Positions 1-10,142 of a stretch of 64,000 nucleotides of DNA are shown here, one piece after another. The notes under the pieces were generated by a model, which had not been told where the DNA came from, made no database searches, and saw only the letters and a program-made list of their open reading frames with translations. Numbering within the stretch: position 1 is the first letter of the stretch; each line of letters opens with the position of its first letter. This stretch comes from Paraphaeosphaeria minitans (lineage: Eukaryota > Ascomycota > Dothideomycetes > Pleosporales > Didymosphaeriaceae), in the NCBI GenBank assembly GCA_015832175.1, contig WJXW01000015.1:682001-746000 (forward strand), given 5' to 3'. Made by a program: the position numbers and the translations under genes.

Positions 1-1427
1 GCTGGCATTCCATCGTTTCCAGGTGCTTTAAACGGGTTCGCGGCGAAGATGGCCCTGTGGACCTCGTCTTCCGCCAATGGTTCCATAGGTAACTCGTCTT
101 GTTGCCGCCCCTCTTCAAAAGCCTCTGTAACTGGTGCCGGCCGAGGAAAGAATTCCCTAAGGAGTTCTTGAGCGATGCTCTCATTTTTGGTGCGCACTGG
201 CCCGCGTGCGGCCTTGAGTGCTGGTATCTTGGTGAGACTCCTCTCCTGGCTTGGGTCCATGTACTTGGCTACTGTCCAGATGTTGTCGGCGTCCGCGATG
301 AAGTCGAGCCAGTGTGTTTTCCTCTGTTTTCGTGCCGCATCGTGGAATCTCTTGCGATAGGAGTCCGCCATCTCTCGCGTGTAGCGATCTTCCGTTCCGG
401 CTCTTCTCCTTGCCCTTGCTTTGTTGCGCCAGAAGGTATAATCTGCCCGCAACTTTGTAAGGTCCTCGTTCCACCACCTCTTTGCATATGGAGATGGCTT
501 TGCTACCGGGACGTGTTTCTCCACTGCAGGTGTCACCAACTCCATAATGTATTCGCAGTATGCATCGACGCTGCCACAGTCCTGTGGTTCGGGGCGAGCA
601 TGCATCGCGGCTTCCACCATCCGCCTCACATCTGACCACCTGGTTTTCCTCCATAACTTCCTAGGTTTGGTGTCCGGGCTCTGCCATTCGACCACCATTT
701 CAGTTCGGATTGCACTGTGGTCCGAGCCGTGTTCTGTTTCGTCGATGCTGCAGCTGCACACCTCGTTCGCCAACTGGGGCGTAGCGAGTATGAGGTCGAT
801 TGTGGATGCTCTGCTATCGTCGTCCGAGTGCCAGGTGGCAGTTCCGCGGGGCGCGAGGCTTTGCAAGTCCAGGTCAGCCATCAGGTCTATGATGCTTTCA
901 GCTTCGCCTTGGCGGTCCGTCGTGCCAACATGGTCACCTCCCCAGAGTTGGTCGTGCCGATTGAAGTCGCCAGCTAGGATCAGTTCCACGTGGTTCCTTT
1001 GGCTCCTCCTGGTTTCGTTGATTATCCTTTCGATTCGACGTAGGCTTTCGGGCAACTCTGGATCGGTTCTGCTCGTCTTGATTGGGATATAAACTGAGAT
1101 CACCAGTGCTTGTCTGTCTCCAATCTCCACTAGCGCCGCTGCTAAGTCACGCGAGTGGGTGTTTATAGGTCTTGCGGTTAGGTCTTTATGCGTCCAGATC
1201 ATGTCTCTAGGCCGGTTGTTTCCTCCGTTTGTCACTGGCAGCATTGGTTTCCAGTACGCATGGTTCCTGGGCCCCGGCTGCCACGATCCCTCTTCGTCTT
1301 GGTAGACGTGTGGCTCCTGAAAGAGAAGGAGGGCATAGTCTTGTAAGTATTCTGCATTCATAATACTGTGCTGTGTTTCGGACATTCTTCTTACGTTCGC
1401 TTGGTAGATTTTCAGTTCTCTATGCAT
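1..1427 (-). CDS. LINE ORF2, partial: AP endonuclease plus start of reverse transcriptase
   Basis: The frame is open from the ATG at about 1427 to the window edge (about 475 codons, no stop found when read through). The N-terminus has the endonuclease/exonuclease/phosphatase signature: LLLFQEPHVY, then LILAGDFNRHD with the catalytic Asp-Phe-Asn, then TWHSDDD and GSDHSAI near the end of the domain. At the left edge the motif FKAPGNDGMP marks the beginning of the RT palm. The protein nicks target DNA and reverse-transcribes the element RNA. Its ATG overlaps the ORF1 stop by 8 nt (ATGCATAG on the minus strand) in a different frame, which suggests termination-reinitiation. The rest of the RT is outside the window. 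Confidence 0.85.
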   Translation of the reverse strand, partial: MHRELKIYQANVRRMSETQHSIMNAEYLQDYALLLFQEPHVYQDEEGSWQPGPRNHAYWKPMLPVTNGGNNRPRDMIWTHKDLTARPINTHSRDLAAALVEIGDRQALVISVYIPIKTSRTDPELPESLRRIERIINETRRSQRNHVELILAGDFNRHDQLWGGDHVGTTDRQGEAESIIDLMADLDLQSLAPRGTATWHSDDDSRASTIDLILATPQLANEVCSCSIDETEHGSDHSAIRTEMVVEWQSPDTKPRKLWRKTRWSDVRRMVEAAMHARPEPQDCGSVDAYCEYIMELVTPAVEKHVPVAKPSPYAKRWWNEDLTKLRADYTFWRNKARARRRAGTEDRYTREMADSYRKRFHDAARKQRKTHWLDFIADADNIWTVAKYMDPSQERSLTKIPALKAARGPVRTKNESIAQELLREFFPRPAPVTEAFEEGRQQDELPMEPLAEDEVHRAIFAANPFKAPGNDGMP

Positions 1428-2892
1428 TCGGTATGGCCTGTAGTTCGCTCCGGAGCCTTTTGTAGACGGGGCAGCCTCGATCGCTGGCGCGGTGTGGTCC
1501 CTCGCAGTTGGCGCATTTTGGTTCTCCAGCTGTGCATTCTCGGTTCGTGTGACCTGTTCTCGCGCATACTCCGCACGTCGGCTCTGGTTCCGGGCATCGG
1601 TGCGCTTTGTGATTGTCGAATGTCTGGCAGTTGTAGCATCTTTGCGGCGTGGCCATCCTTACGTACGGCTTGGTGTAGGCTAGTTCTCCTTCGATTTCCA
1701 CGAATTTACGGTGTAGGAGGCTCTCGGCTTCCTCTCTGCTCGCGAGGTAGACTGCAATGGAGCAGTACAGCTTGTCGGGGGATTGTTGGCCGAGGAAATG
1801 CATCTTTCTGATCGTTACACCGTTCTCGGCGCTTAGTCTCTCGCAGGCATCCCCATGGATCCGGATCCTTGTGTCATCGCAGATGGCGTTCTTGTTCACA
1901 CGGTCCACTTTCACCACGTGCCATTGTTCACCGTGAATGCGTGCGCCGTTGAAGTGTGTGGTGATCCAGTCCGTGTAAATCCTTGCTTTCCTCTCGTCTT
2001 CGTGGGTACGGAGGCATACCCTGACTCTCGCCAGGTTGCCCCCTCGTCTTGCGATTCCCACCCATCCGATGTCCTGTGTTGGGCCATGACTCTTGAATGC
2101 CTGCTGTATCCTTTCTCGGATACGCTTCACGCTTGCGTCTTCCATGTGCATTCCATAGGCTTCCGTCATATCCAGATCGAAGCCTGGGAGGCTCGCCAGT
2201 GTATCCGAGGGGCCGTTCGTGTTGTTGGGGATCGGTTGGCTCGGTTGGCTCGGTTGGCTCGGTTGGCTCGGTTGGCTCGGTTGGCTCGGTTGTGGGGATT
2301 CCCTGGTGCTTGTTAAGGCTGCAGCGTACGTCGGCCGGTTGGTCGCCCCTTGCGCGAGCGCGTCTTTGCACGCTTTTATTTCTTGCTTGCATTCATGTAG
2401 CTCCTGCTTCAGCTGTTCGTTCTGGGCTCTGAGCCCCTGTAGTTCCGCTTGGAGTTCCCTGTGTCGTTCGTCCGCTAGCTCTTCTTGTTCCTTCATCGCT
2501 GCCATGATCTTGTCGACCGCTTCTTGCAGTCCTTTCGTCTGATCGATTCTTCCCTGCCGTAGTTGCGATGCAATCGGTGCCGCAGCTGATGTCAGTGTTT
2601 GAAGTCTCATCGTTTTGGTCTTTCTCGTCTTTCTCTGGGGTGAGTTGTGGTTCGTGGAAGTCGGCGTTTGCGGTGCCTCCCTCGCGGTTCCTTGCACATC
2701 TTCAATTTCTCCATCGTCCTGCTCGCGTGCCTGGGAGAGCGCTCTGAAGTTGTTCGAGTATAATATCGTGCCGCTGTGGAGGATTCGGGGTGCGTGTCGC
2801 GTCGGTCGCTTCGGTCTTTCGCGGTCGTCGGTTGGCCGCACCTCGCGTGGGCTCGACGCGTCGCCCGTCCCACGCGTGGAGGGTCGCGACAT
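1420..2892 (-). CDS. LINE ORF1 (gag-like RNA-binding protein)
   Basis: 490 residues. Early residues are Arg/Ser/Thr-rich. Around residues 115-185 there is a Glu/Lys/Gln-rich coiled coil, probably for trimerisation. Then comes a PSQ tripeptide repeat encoded by a 9-bp DNA repeat. Near the C-terminus (about 415-480) lie three Cys/His knuckles, one a perfect C-x2-C-x4-H-x4-C (CGVCARTGHTNREC) and the last C-x2-C-x3-H-x6-C. In LINEs this protein coats the element RNA and acts as a nucleic-acid chaperone. The stop codon overlaps the ORF2 start. No frameshift or premature stop is seen, unlike most genes in this window. The ATG at 2892 is the first Met of the frame. Confidence 0.85.
   Translation of the reverse strand: MSRPSTRGTGDASSPREVRPTDDRERPKRPTRHAPRILHSGTILYSNNFRALSQAREQDDGEIEDVQGTAREAPQTPTSTNHNSPQRKTRKTKTMRLQTLTSAAAPIASQLRQGRIDQTKGLQEAVDKIMAAMKEQEELADERHRELQAELQGLRAQNEQLKQELHECKQEIKACKDALAQGATNRPTYAAALTSTRESPQPSQPSQPSQPSQPSQPSQPIPNNTNGPSDTLASLPGFDLDMTEAYGMHMEDASVKRIRERIQQAFKSHGPTQDIGWVGIARRGGNLARVRVCLRTHEDERKARIYTDWITTHFNGARIHGEQWHVVKVDRVNKNAICDDTRIRIHGDACERLSAENGVTIRKMHFLGQQSPDKLYCSIAVYLASREEAESLLHRKFVEIEGELAYTKPYVRMATPQRCYNCQTFDNHKAHRCPEPEPTCGVCARTGHTNRECTAGEPKCANCEGPHRASDRGCPVYKRLRSELQAIPNA
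2233..2292 (+). repeat. 9-bp tandem repeat inside LINE ORF1
   Basis: The unit cggttggct is repeated six times perfectly, plus a partial unit. On the minus strand it encodes Pro-Ser-Gln repeats in the ORF1 linker. The multiple of three keeps the frame. Confidence 0.9.
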
Positions 2893-3139
2893 CGGTCGTA
2901 GGACTCCCGTCTGTCGTCTGGATTATCGAGCGAAGGATCAATGAGCAAATTGCTGATCAGTCCGTTGGTTCCTGCTGCCGTTCCGAGAGTTTCTCCGATC
3001 TTGCAGGCTGCGTGATTTTCGCTAGCTGTATTTTATCCTGAGCTAGCACTGACTTAGATTTCCTTACAAATGGATACCTGACGGAACTACTCCAGATCGA
3101 GTGTAACTAGAGAGCCCATGCCCTTCAGGTGTCTTCTGT

Positions 3140-3205
3140 TAGTTGATCATTGTAACCGAATGGAGGACTTCCGAGGCCCCATGTTGCACAATAGACTTGC
3201 TTGGC
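3140..3205 (+). mobile_element. Remnant of the 3' end of a Fot1-like transposase
   Basis: About 55 bases match the last codons of the intact transposase at 7228-7282: both begin gtaaccgaatgg and share acaatagacttgctt-like ends. Most differences are C/T or G/A transitions. The similarity starts near 3140 and fades after about 3200. The orientation is the same as that of the intact copy, so the broken NLR gene lies between two Fot1-related sequences. The rest of this copy is not recognisable. Confidence 0.6.
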
Positions 3206-3355
3206 ACGTGGATTAAGGAGATTGTACATGGTATAGATATTTACAATTAGACCATGATTACGATATCCGTGTCTCCGATGTATAGCGCATAACCATACCA
3301 GCACGTAATCTGACTTTAACATACATGCTGCTTCAAAAAGTGATAAGAAGCACAA

Positions 3356-5385
3356 TTACAACACAGACAGGTTGAGAACCGTTACGCGACCTGAAGAATG
3401 CCCTAAGCAAGCGACGCCTTGATGGATTGCAGAGCAGGTCGGCCGGTAGTCGGGAGGAAGCCAGAGCAGCGGCTGTTGATCTAGAGAGATCCACTGAGCC
3501 TCTATTAAAATATGGGACACTTCCGAAACTGGAATTAACGACGATGGCTTCGTAGGAGAAGGAAGAGGAATTTCACCTCGATCTGTCTGGATACATTGTC
3601 CATCTGGCGAGAAGGCCATCGCGTTAACTGACTCAGAGTGGCACTCAAGCGTGCTTTGGTGTGTCCCTGCTTCCCACAACCGCACTGTACTGTCAGTTGA
3701 GGCAGACGCGACCAGCTTCCCATCTGGCGAGAAGGCTACTGCACTAACTAAGCTAGAGTGGCCTTTAAGCGTGCTATGGTGCGCCCCTGTCTTTGCCTCC
3801 CACAGACGCACTGTTCCGTCGTAAGAGGCAGACGCGACCAGCCTCCCGTCTAGCGAGAAGGCTACTGCGCTAACTGACTCAGAGTGGCACTCAAGCGTGC
3901 TTTGGTGTGTCCCTGCTTCCCACAACCGCACTGTACTGTCAGTTGAGGCAGACGCGACCAGCTTCCCGTCCGGTGAGAAGGCTACTGCGTTGACGTATTT
4001 TGAGTGGCCCTCAAGCGTGCTGCGACACGCATCCCAATACGTTTCCCTCCTAGACACCTTAATATTTTGAGGGGCTAGGTTCTCGAAAATTCGGCGTATC
4101 AAACTTTTCTCTGGTGCGAACGTAAGTGCAGAGTAATAAACCTGCAATGGAACACCTTCTATAATAGGCTGGAACCGTAGTACGAATTACTTAGCACCTC
4201 AAAGAAAACTAATAACAGCGGATGCTGATGGCTATAGTGCACGTTAGTACAACACTAATTTATTTCATTAGTATAGATCTTACAGTCACAAGACTCCTAA
4301 GCCTATCAATTCAGTCAAAACATCGTCTTGACTCTCTTATAAGACTCAAAGCTTCGAGCCAATGTAGCAGATGCTCCTGGAGAAACTGGTGTATCGTATC
4401 TCCATCAGCTATCTCATGATGGCTTTGCTCAAGATGACTGACCCAGTAACGACACGCATACTGTAGCTCACGTGCCAAGCTACTGGTGACCATCCCATCA
4501 TCTGTCTCACTCCTCATGACCCTAGGTCCTGACAGGCTGCAGATATTCTTACAAAGGCCACCTGGCTTAGACATAAGCTCAAGACAGTAAACACAAGACT
4601 CTTATGTGCCTCAGGCGCATCTACCCAGAACTGGTGCTTCTTCTGTCTTTGGCAATCGACAAGAAAGTCGCGGGAAGACAAATGAAGCAATCTAACGGGA
4701 ACGTCCTTATTGTCAGGAATACTAAGGACGGAGTGTAAAGCGTCTAAATGACACTCTATCTCTATCTGTGGGACTTGCAGGAGGCGTGCAAGCGAGGTAA
4801 GGGAGAGCGGGCTCTCCAGAATAACAATTCTGCGCACAATTTCCCGAAACGCCTGGAGCCAAGCTTCCTTCTCATCCTCTTCCTGTTCGACAAGCAGCTG
4901 CTCTAGGATAGGGAGATAGGTTCGATCGAGTTGTGAGAAGGTTGTCTTTTTATACTCGAGGACCTTTCTTAGGTGTCCTTCCGGGTAGCCTCCTTTTGTG
5001 CCGATGTATCGGCACACAGTGGCAGAGAAAATGAATAGCGGCACAGCTTGCTCGACCAGGGCCTGAATCTGATCACCTGTCGGCCAGTCCGGAGGCAGCA
5101 TGCGCGCTCGGCGTATGACACTAAGCTCATGCTCGTAGAAGAGACGTATATCGTGTTCAACGGTGTTCTTTGCAACTTCATGAAGGATAAGGTCTTGGTA
5201 CGTCCTGTTCGGCATCTCTTGAAAGCCAAGACGAATATGGAGCTCTCGCCTACTTGTTACTAAGACTCGCAATGATACTGACTGCATGCCTTGGCCTGAG
5301 TAAGGAGCTTGAGTATGACTCCGACGTCGTTCTCCCTCTCACATTCGTCTAATGCATCTATGACAATTACACGTGTAGTAGTAGC
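3356..5385 (-). pseudogene. NACHT-WD40 (NLR/STAND) protein, 5'-truncated and frame-broken
   Basis: Read on the minus strand. Near 5385-5290 is VIVIDALDECE, the NACHT Walker B region, followed by VLVTSRREL (sensor/ARC-like). The helical region continues to about 4514, then a segment beginning MSKPGGL and ending near 4311, then a region with several stops (4150-4310), then four WD40 blades (3590-4050) with the pattern VAFSPDGKLVASASTDSTVRLW. Families of this architecture (HET-E/HET-D/HNWD-like) are fungal STAND receptors whose WD repeats recognise ligands. Frame breaks: near 5290 and 4570, each repaired by one extra base, and stop codons in 4150-4310. The Walker A part is missing: the reading ends where the Fot1 element begins. 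The blades at 3700-3960 are almost identical to each other, as expected for concerted WD evolution. Confidence 0.85.
3590..4030 (-). repeat. Near-identical WD40 blade repeats (about 126 bp units)
   Basis: Four successive units of about 120-129 bp share cagacgcgaccagc, gagaaggctactgc and tcaagcgtgct. The first and third intact units are almost identical across their whole length. High internal identity with a variable position per blade is typical of the ligand-binding WD repeats of fungal NLRs. Confidence 0.8.
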
Positions 5386-5447
5386 TGAGTGTGTTTGCTA
5401 TAGCTCTCTCGCCCACGCAACTACAATCGCACAGCAGGTTGTGGAGA

Positions 5448-7280
5448 ATGACTGACAAGGAAAGCCTAATCCTAGCACAGGAAATCCCTGCCGGCATCAA
5501 TAAATCGTATCGATCTCGTGCAGACCATGGCGGAGTGGCTGTCTCGACCCTCATCCACCGGGCGCTGGGCCGACGCTCGATGAAGGCAAAGGCTCAAAGC
5601 CAACAGTACCTCACTCCTTGGGAAGAGGAAGCCCTAGCCAAGTTCCTCCTCCAAATGGCCAACCTCGGCTTCCCTGTTCGAGTGAAGTTTATCCCGTCTC
5701 TAGCTTACCGCCTTACCCTTCATCGACCTGCGTCAGCTAGACCGTCGAAGCCGCCGCACCCAAATTGGACACTAGCTTTTAGAAAGCGCCACCCAGAATT
5801 ACAAGTCAAGATGGTGAAAGCGTTAGACTGGAACCGTCATGATAAAAACATCTATCCGAAAATTACGCGGTGGTTTGAGGTAATTGGAGAGGTGTTGAGG
5901 GACCCAGCTATCCTCGCGGAGAACGTTTATAACATGGACGAAACCGGGGTCATGCTCTCTATGCTACGGTCTATCAAGGTTTTCGTAGGTAAGGATGATA
6001 AGCGGAATTATAGAGGTGCGCGGGTTAAGCGTACCACCGTAACTGCGATCGAGTGCATCAGCGCCGATGGTAGGTATCTGAACCCTATGATTATCTGGCC
6101 GGCCACCACTCATCGAACTAACTGGACCACGTTTCCCACGCCGGGTTGGCACTACGCATGCTCCGAGTCTGGATATACTGATTCCTATATTAGCCTGCAG
6201 TGGTTGAAGCGTATCTTCGACCCCGAGACTAGGGAACGAGCTGATGGTAAACCGCGTGTCCTGATTTGCGATGGTTTCGGTACCCACGAGACCCTCGAAA
6301 TTCTTGAGTTCTGTCTTGACAGTAACATCATCCTCTGTCGGCTCCCATCCCATACCTCTCATAAGCTCCAGCCTTGCGATGTGTCTGTATTCGCTCCACT
6401 CAAAGACGCGTATCGCGAACAATTCGAGCGATTAGAGCGAGGTGGTGTGAACACTATCGGTAAGCAGCACTTTACCAGCCTGTATAGTCGTGCCAGGGCC
6501 GATGCCTTTACGCCGCGGAACATTAGGGCTGGTTTCTCTGCGTGCGGTCTGTTCCCTTTCAACCCGGATAGAGTACTTCGAGGCATACCAAAGCCACAGG
6601 AGGATCAGGTACTCCTATCAGCGTCATCAAATTCCCAAGAAATCGTACAGCCTCCTCTTACGCCAATAACACCAGTAACACCATTAACGCCTGTGACCAC
6701 GGAGGGCCTGGTGTCGCTGCAAAACATCATAGTCAACAAAGACGCCCAAGACCTAGATGAGAGGAGCAAATGTAGTTTGCAGAACCACCTAGACAGGATC
6801 TCGAAAGCTGCCCATCTCGCCTTTTCAAGAGGCATCCTCCAGCGAGATCAGATCAAATTCCTAATGCAGGTTAATGACGAAGCTAAGGTTCGAAAAGCCA
6901 CCCAATCAATCGTCCTCGCGAAGGGAAAGGGTGAGGGAAAGGTTATGGGCTTTGAGGACCTAGAGGAAGCCCGGAGGAAGCGTGCTGAGCAAAAGGCACT
7001 CCAAGAAGCGAAGGGCAAGGGGAAGTGTGGCCGCAAGAACAAGGATTCGTTGGAAGACAAAGAAGCAGAAGAAGAGAGACATGAAGCAGGCGCTTCGAGC
7101 GCAGCAAAGCGCGGACGGAAACGCAAAGCTACATCAGACATCGAAAGGGTGCAGGCGAAGATAGCGACGCAGAGCGAGGCGCTGGATGAGAATATTCTGG
7201 GTGGAGGTACGGAACGAGATGAACTCGTAACCGAATGGAGAGCTCCTGAGGCTCCTATGCTGCATAATAGATTTGCTTAG
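5448..7280 (+). CDS. Fot1/pogo-family transposase (DDE_1)
   Basis: 610 residues from the ATG at 5448. That start is chosen over the upstream in-frame codon at 5391 because the protein then begins MTDKESLIL, the usual start of Fot1-type transposases. Order: N-terminal helix-turn-helix (psq type), a Tc5/CENP-B-type DNA-binding part (NWTLAFRKRHPEL), then the catalytic domain. Acidic residues lie in NMDETG, in LICDGFGTHE and in QPCDVSVFAPLK, giving a complete DDD set. The C-terminus is long and Lys/Glu-rich with a likely nuclear signal. The frame is open, so the enzyme could be active. Terminal inverted repeats were not identified. The element interrupts the NACHT-WD40 gene on its left. Confidence 0.9.
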   Translation: MTDKESLILAQEIPAGINKSYRSRADHGGVAVSTLIHRALGRRSMKAKAQSQQYLTPWEEEALAKFLLQMANLGFPVRVKFIPSLAYRLTLHRPASARPSKPPHPNWTLAFRKRHPELQVKMVKALDWNRHDKNIYPKITRWFEVIGEVLRDPAILAENVYNMDETGVMLSMLRSIKVFVGKDDKRNYRGARVKRTTVTAIECISADGRYLNPMIIWPATTHRTNWTTFPTPGWHYACSESGYTDSYISLQWLKRIFDPETRERADGKPRVLICDGFGTHETLEILEFCLDSNIILCRLPSHTSHKLQPCDVSVFAPLKDAYREQFERLERGGVNTIGKQHFTSLYSRARADAFTPRNIRAGFSACGLFPFNPDRVLRGIPKPQEDQVLLSASSNSQEIVQPPLTPITPVTPLTPVTTEGLVSLQNIIVNKDAQDLDERSKCSLQNHLDRISKAAHLAFSRGILQRDQIKFLMQVNDEAKVRKATQSIVLAKGKGEGKVMGFEDLEEARRKRAEQKALQEAKGKGKCGRKNKDSLEDKEAEEERHEAGASSAAKRGRKRKATSDIERVQAKIATQSEALDENILGGGTERDELVTEWRAPEAPMLHNRFA

Positions 7281-8253
7281 AAATAGTTTAGAGATTTTTG
7301 AATCAGTCAGACCCTCGAAATCAGACCGGCATGATCTCCAGTCGAAATTGCTTATATCTCTGATGCAGCACCTGACTAGATTAGCACGTGAGCTGATCCT
7401 TGACCTTCGCTAATGCTTATGGATGACTCTCGATGATTATCTAAGATACATTACCGCATGATCGTCTACGCCTGGGCCATGTGCATCACTCGCTTAGAAT
7501 TCAAGAGCTGACCAGGGTGGCAATGTCGTAAATCTCCGCATCCTGTAGTAGCTATAGGGCCGATATAAGCTAGCCAGTAGGAGTAAGAGATTTTACATAT
7601 CCGTCTTGTACCTTTGGTGATACGTGAAAGCCAGAAAGCCGCGCCTGCAAGCCTGCTGCTCAGTGATAACGATTTCTTCCAATAGCAGTACTGATGTTTG
7701 AATGGGCATGAAGGCCAGTACGCGACTGTAATTTTTGTATAACAAGGGCGGAATACGTCAATAAGACTGTGAAGAATAGTACTTCCCCTAGAATTAAGAA
7801 ATTATGGGTTTGCTGCGACCTCTATCATAAGTTTGACCTAGAAATCCTCTGATTGGCTTCGCGACACTGTGTGATTCGCGTCGCAGTGGGGGACTTTAGC
7901 GCCTGTATTGGCGTGGCGAGATAGGGGAACTGGCAGGGCACTTTGTCCCAGCCAAGTCTAGCACAAAGTTTCATACTCCTCAATGTGTGCCTAAGTTAAA
8001 TTAAGTTAACTTTATCTTATGTCACGAGCGCTTCGGCATTTCATAGGCAGCATCAGAACACATTCAACCTAGCATTGAAAAGCCAGTACGCTCTGGAAAG
8101 ATCATTCGTAACGTTATAGAGTTGAAGGCATCATGCGAACAGCCTTCATCGTATTAGCTATGGACACATCTTGATACTAAGACTTCGATTTTCGAAGCTC
8201 CGCACAGGCCACCGATCATCAGATTCTCGGCGTCTGCAAATGTAAGCAACTAC
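7281..8253. other. Intergenic, no gene seen
   Basis: AT-leaning sequence with only tiny ORFs. The 3' flank of the Fot1 element must end somewhere here, but I found no inverted copy of the sequence upstream of 5448. No continuation of the NLR gene on the far side of the transposon is visible. One TAACGTTA palindrome lies at 8109-8116. Confidence 0.6.
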
Positions 8254-9133
8254 TCAGCTAACTACGTGATGCGCTTCGGGAATGATGCTTGCTGTTCTCG
8301 GCCGCTTCCGCATCTGCGTTGTCGCGTCGCTACCCGGAACCCTCCCATCACCCGCCTTACGTTCATCGCAGTCTGTCCCGGGCTCGTTGCACGGTTGGTG
8401 TGACGCAAGTGGCGCGTCCTCTGCGGCATCCATGTTGCATGGTGGATTGCGGCTTTTAGGTTGGCTTCGACGAGCGGTACGTGCAGCCACAGTATACCCA
8501 ACAGCCTGTCTCCGGGAGCTAGACCTCAGCCCATACTCTCTTCCAGTTCGAGGGTCCTCGAAGTGGACGGCGAGTGCGTCTGGCGGCTCATAAGTCACCA
8601 ATTCGTCTCCAGACTCGCCGGCAGAAGATGTGTGCGCCGGGCTCTCTCCAAGCAGTCCATCTTCTCCATCTTGATCTTCCTCTTCGACCGAAGGTAACAC
8701 GCTTCGATGAATCGTAAGCTCAGCCGCAGCACCCTCGGTTATCACACTGCGTAGCTGCAGCTGCGCGCATGCGTTAGTAAAGGTCCCGTTTTAGTCACGC
8801 AACAACGTACCGGCTGAAGTGATTCGTTTCCTTGGGCTTTAGTGTCGCCTGATCGTACATGCATCTTCATGAGCTCCATGAGCTCTGCATCCCGTTGCGC
8901 TGCGAGGGAATTGTTCTGCTTGCGGTTTCTTAACAAGTGTTTTCCAAACGAGCAGTGACATCATTACTGTTGGCGCAGATAAAGACCATGCAGTAATCTT
9001 CGTATAGGTTCAGCTCGTGGCCCAGGGAGTCTGCGATATCCTTCTGCATCCGTACCAGCTTTTTTTCAATGTCATTTTCCTTCACTTCGGGCCGGGTGGC
9101 TGTAGGGTGTGATCCATTGGCCGCGCTTGCCAT
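8254..9133 (-). CDS. Hypothetical protein, two or three exons
   Basis: Not recognised. The first exon (9133 to about 8960) encodes a charged helical stretch. A second stretch (8936-8810) is also helical (AAQRDAELMELMKM). An intron at about 8809-8760 has GTACGT, TTACTAAC and GCGCAG, nearly ideal fungal signals, and joins in frame to the last exon, which is Ser/Arg-rich with an acidic cluster and a basic C-terminus. Between the first two stretches the frame changes near 8950. This could be a 44-nt intron (GTCACT to AAGCAG) or a lost A in the run ggaaaacac. The gene is real on splice evidence, but its function is unknown and the model uncertain. Confidence 0.5.
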
Positions 9134-9848
9134 GTCTCTAGAAATTTATGACTGTCCAGCGATTGGATAGTAGGGTTGCCAATTCGTGACTACGGACACC
9201 ATTTAATAGCTCTGCACGATCGTACGTCCATGTGAGTCACCTTATGGGGAGAACAGCGCTTCATTGTCTGGTGATTTCTAGCGTTTACGGTCTAGAAAAA
9301 GCATCGACAAGCGAGAGCACTACGGCCGCCCATCATTCTTTTCAAACGGATGAATGTCCCCGTCATCATCAACCTGCCTCAATGGGCATGTTCATTACGT
9401 GGTCCGGTAAGATGTGAGAATTGCACGTCCTGGCTCTGGGTCAATCGCGTCCTTATGACCTCCTCGCTTTCAGGTCAGCGATCGACTTGCAATGATCATT
9501 GCTAGATTCCGCGAACACAATCATACATCGCGCCCCCATGACTGAAGATGGATTGATGAAACATTCTCAGCAGATCTCGATGCCCACGATTACACGGCTT
9601 GACTGTAAAGAGATGGTGAGGGACTCCAAGTATTCCATGCCGATGATTCTTGTTCATCGTGGCGGACAAGTTTTCATCTGTTTGGTGATCAAGTGACAAC
9701 TTGTGCAAGTAAGAGTTACGATTGGCTTAGGTGTCTAAAGTCCCACCCAACTCATATAATTAAGCCTGCCGTTGGTCAAGCCCGCCCTGTTGCCCACGAG
9801 TAGCTGCACTCGCGAGCCTTCTGAACGTATCCAAGGTCTATCGCAGTC

Positions 9849-10142
9849 ATGTCTGTACCAACGAGCGGGTCCGGTGCCCAATCCATCAAGGGTACCCTTC
9901 CTCGTCAATGCAAGGTCACTGGCTATAAGGGCCACTTCTCTGAGAGCTCTGCTGGTCCAGACGACCTATCGATAGAGGACAGCAGCATCGAGGAGAGCGA
10001 GAACGACGAAGACCTTCTTTTTATTGATCCGGATGAGCTAGGTGATTCGGAAGAGAAATATGTTCCGCACGACTCAAGTGAAGATGAGAGTACAGACTCC
10101 GACACCTATTACGACGTTGACGATGACGTGGACGATTGGTAG
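9849..10142 (+). CDS. Small acidic hypothetical protein
   Basis: 97 residues. The N-terminal third is neutral to basic. From residue 38 on it is dominated by Asp, Glu and Ser and ends DVDDDVDDW. Acidic tails of this kind occur in histone-binding or nuclear proteins, but no domain is recognised. No intron signals are needed. It could also be an exon of a larger decayed gene or a chance ORF. Composition is the only support. Confidence 0.35.
   Translation: MSVPTSGSGAQSIKGTLPRQCKVTGYKGHFSESSAGPDDLSIEDSSIEESENDEDLLFIDPDELGDSEEKYVPHDSSEDESTDSDTYYDVDDDVDDW

Larger units (their letters stand above)
1..2950 (-). mobile_element. Tad1-like non-LTR retrotransposon (LINE), truncated by window edge
   Basis: Two consecutive minus-strand reading frames have the classic LINE order: a gag-like ORF1 with coiled coil and zinc knuckles, then an ORF2 with an AP-type endonuclease and the beginning of a reverse transcriptase. 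Both are open across everything visible, so the copy may be young or active. The 5' end is not sharply defined. ORF1 starts at 2892, and the sequence just beyond about 2950 no longer belongs to a recognisable frame. The 3' part, with the rest of the RT and the tail, lies left of position 1. ORF1/ORF2 organisation and the knuckles match the Tad1 clade of ascomycete LINEs. Clade placement is by motif only. Confidence 0.85.

Noticed and set aside
99..2544. Several plus-strand ORFs over the first 2.5 kb
   Set aside because: They lie antisense to the LINE ORFs, which carry real motifs. Their composition (Cys/Trp/Arg-rich) is that of a reverse reading.
3590..4147. A standalone WD40 gene
   Set aside because: The upstream minus-strand sequence continues as the helical and NACHT parts of the same architecture, so the WD frame is the 3' part of a broken NLR rather than a separate gene.
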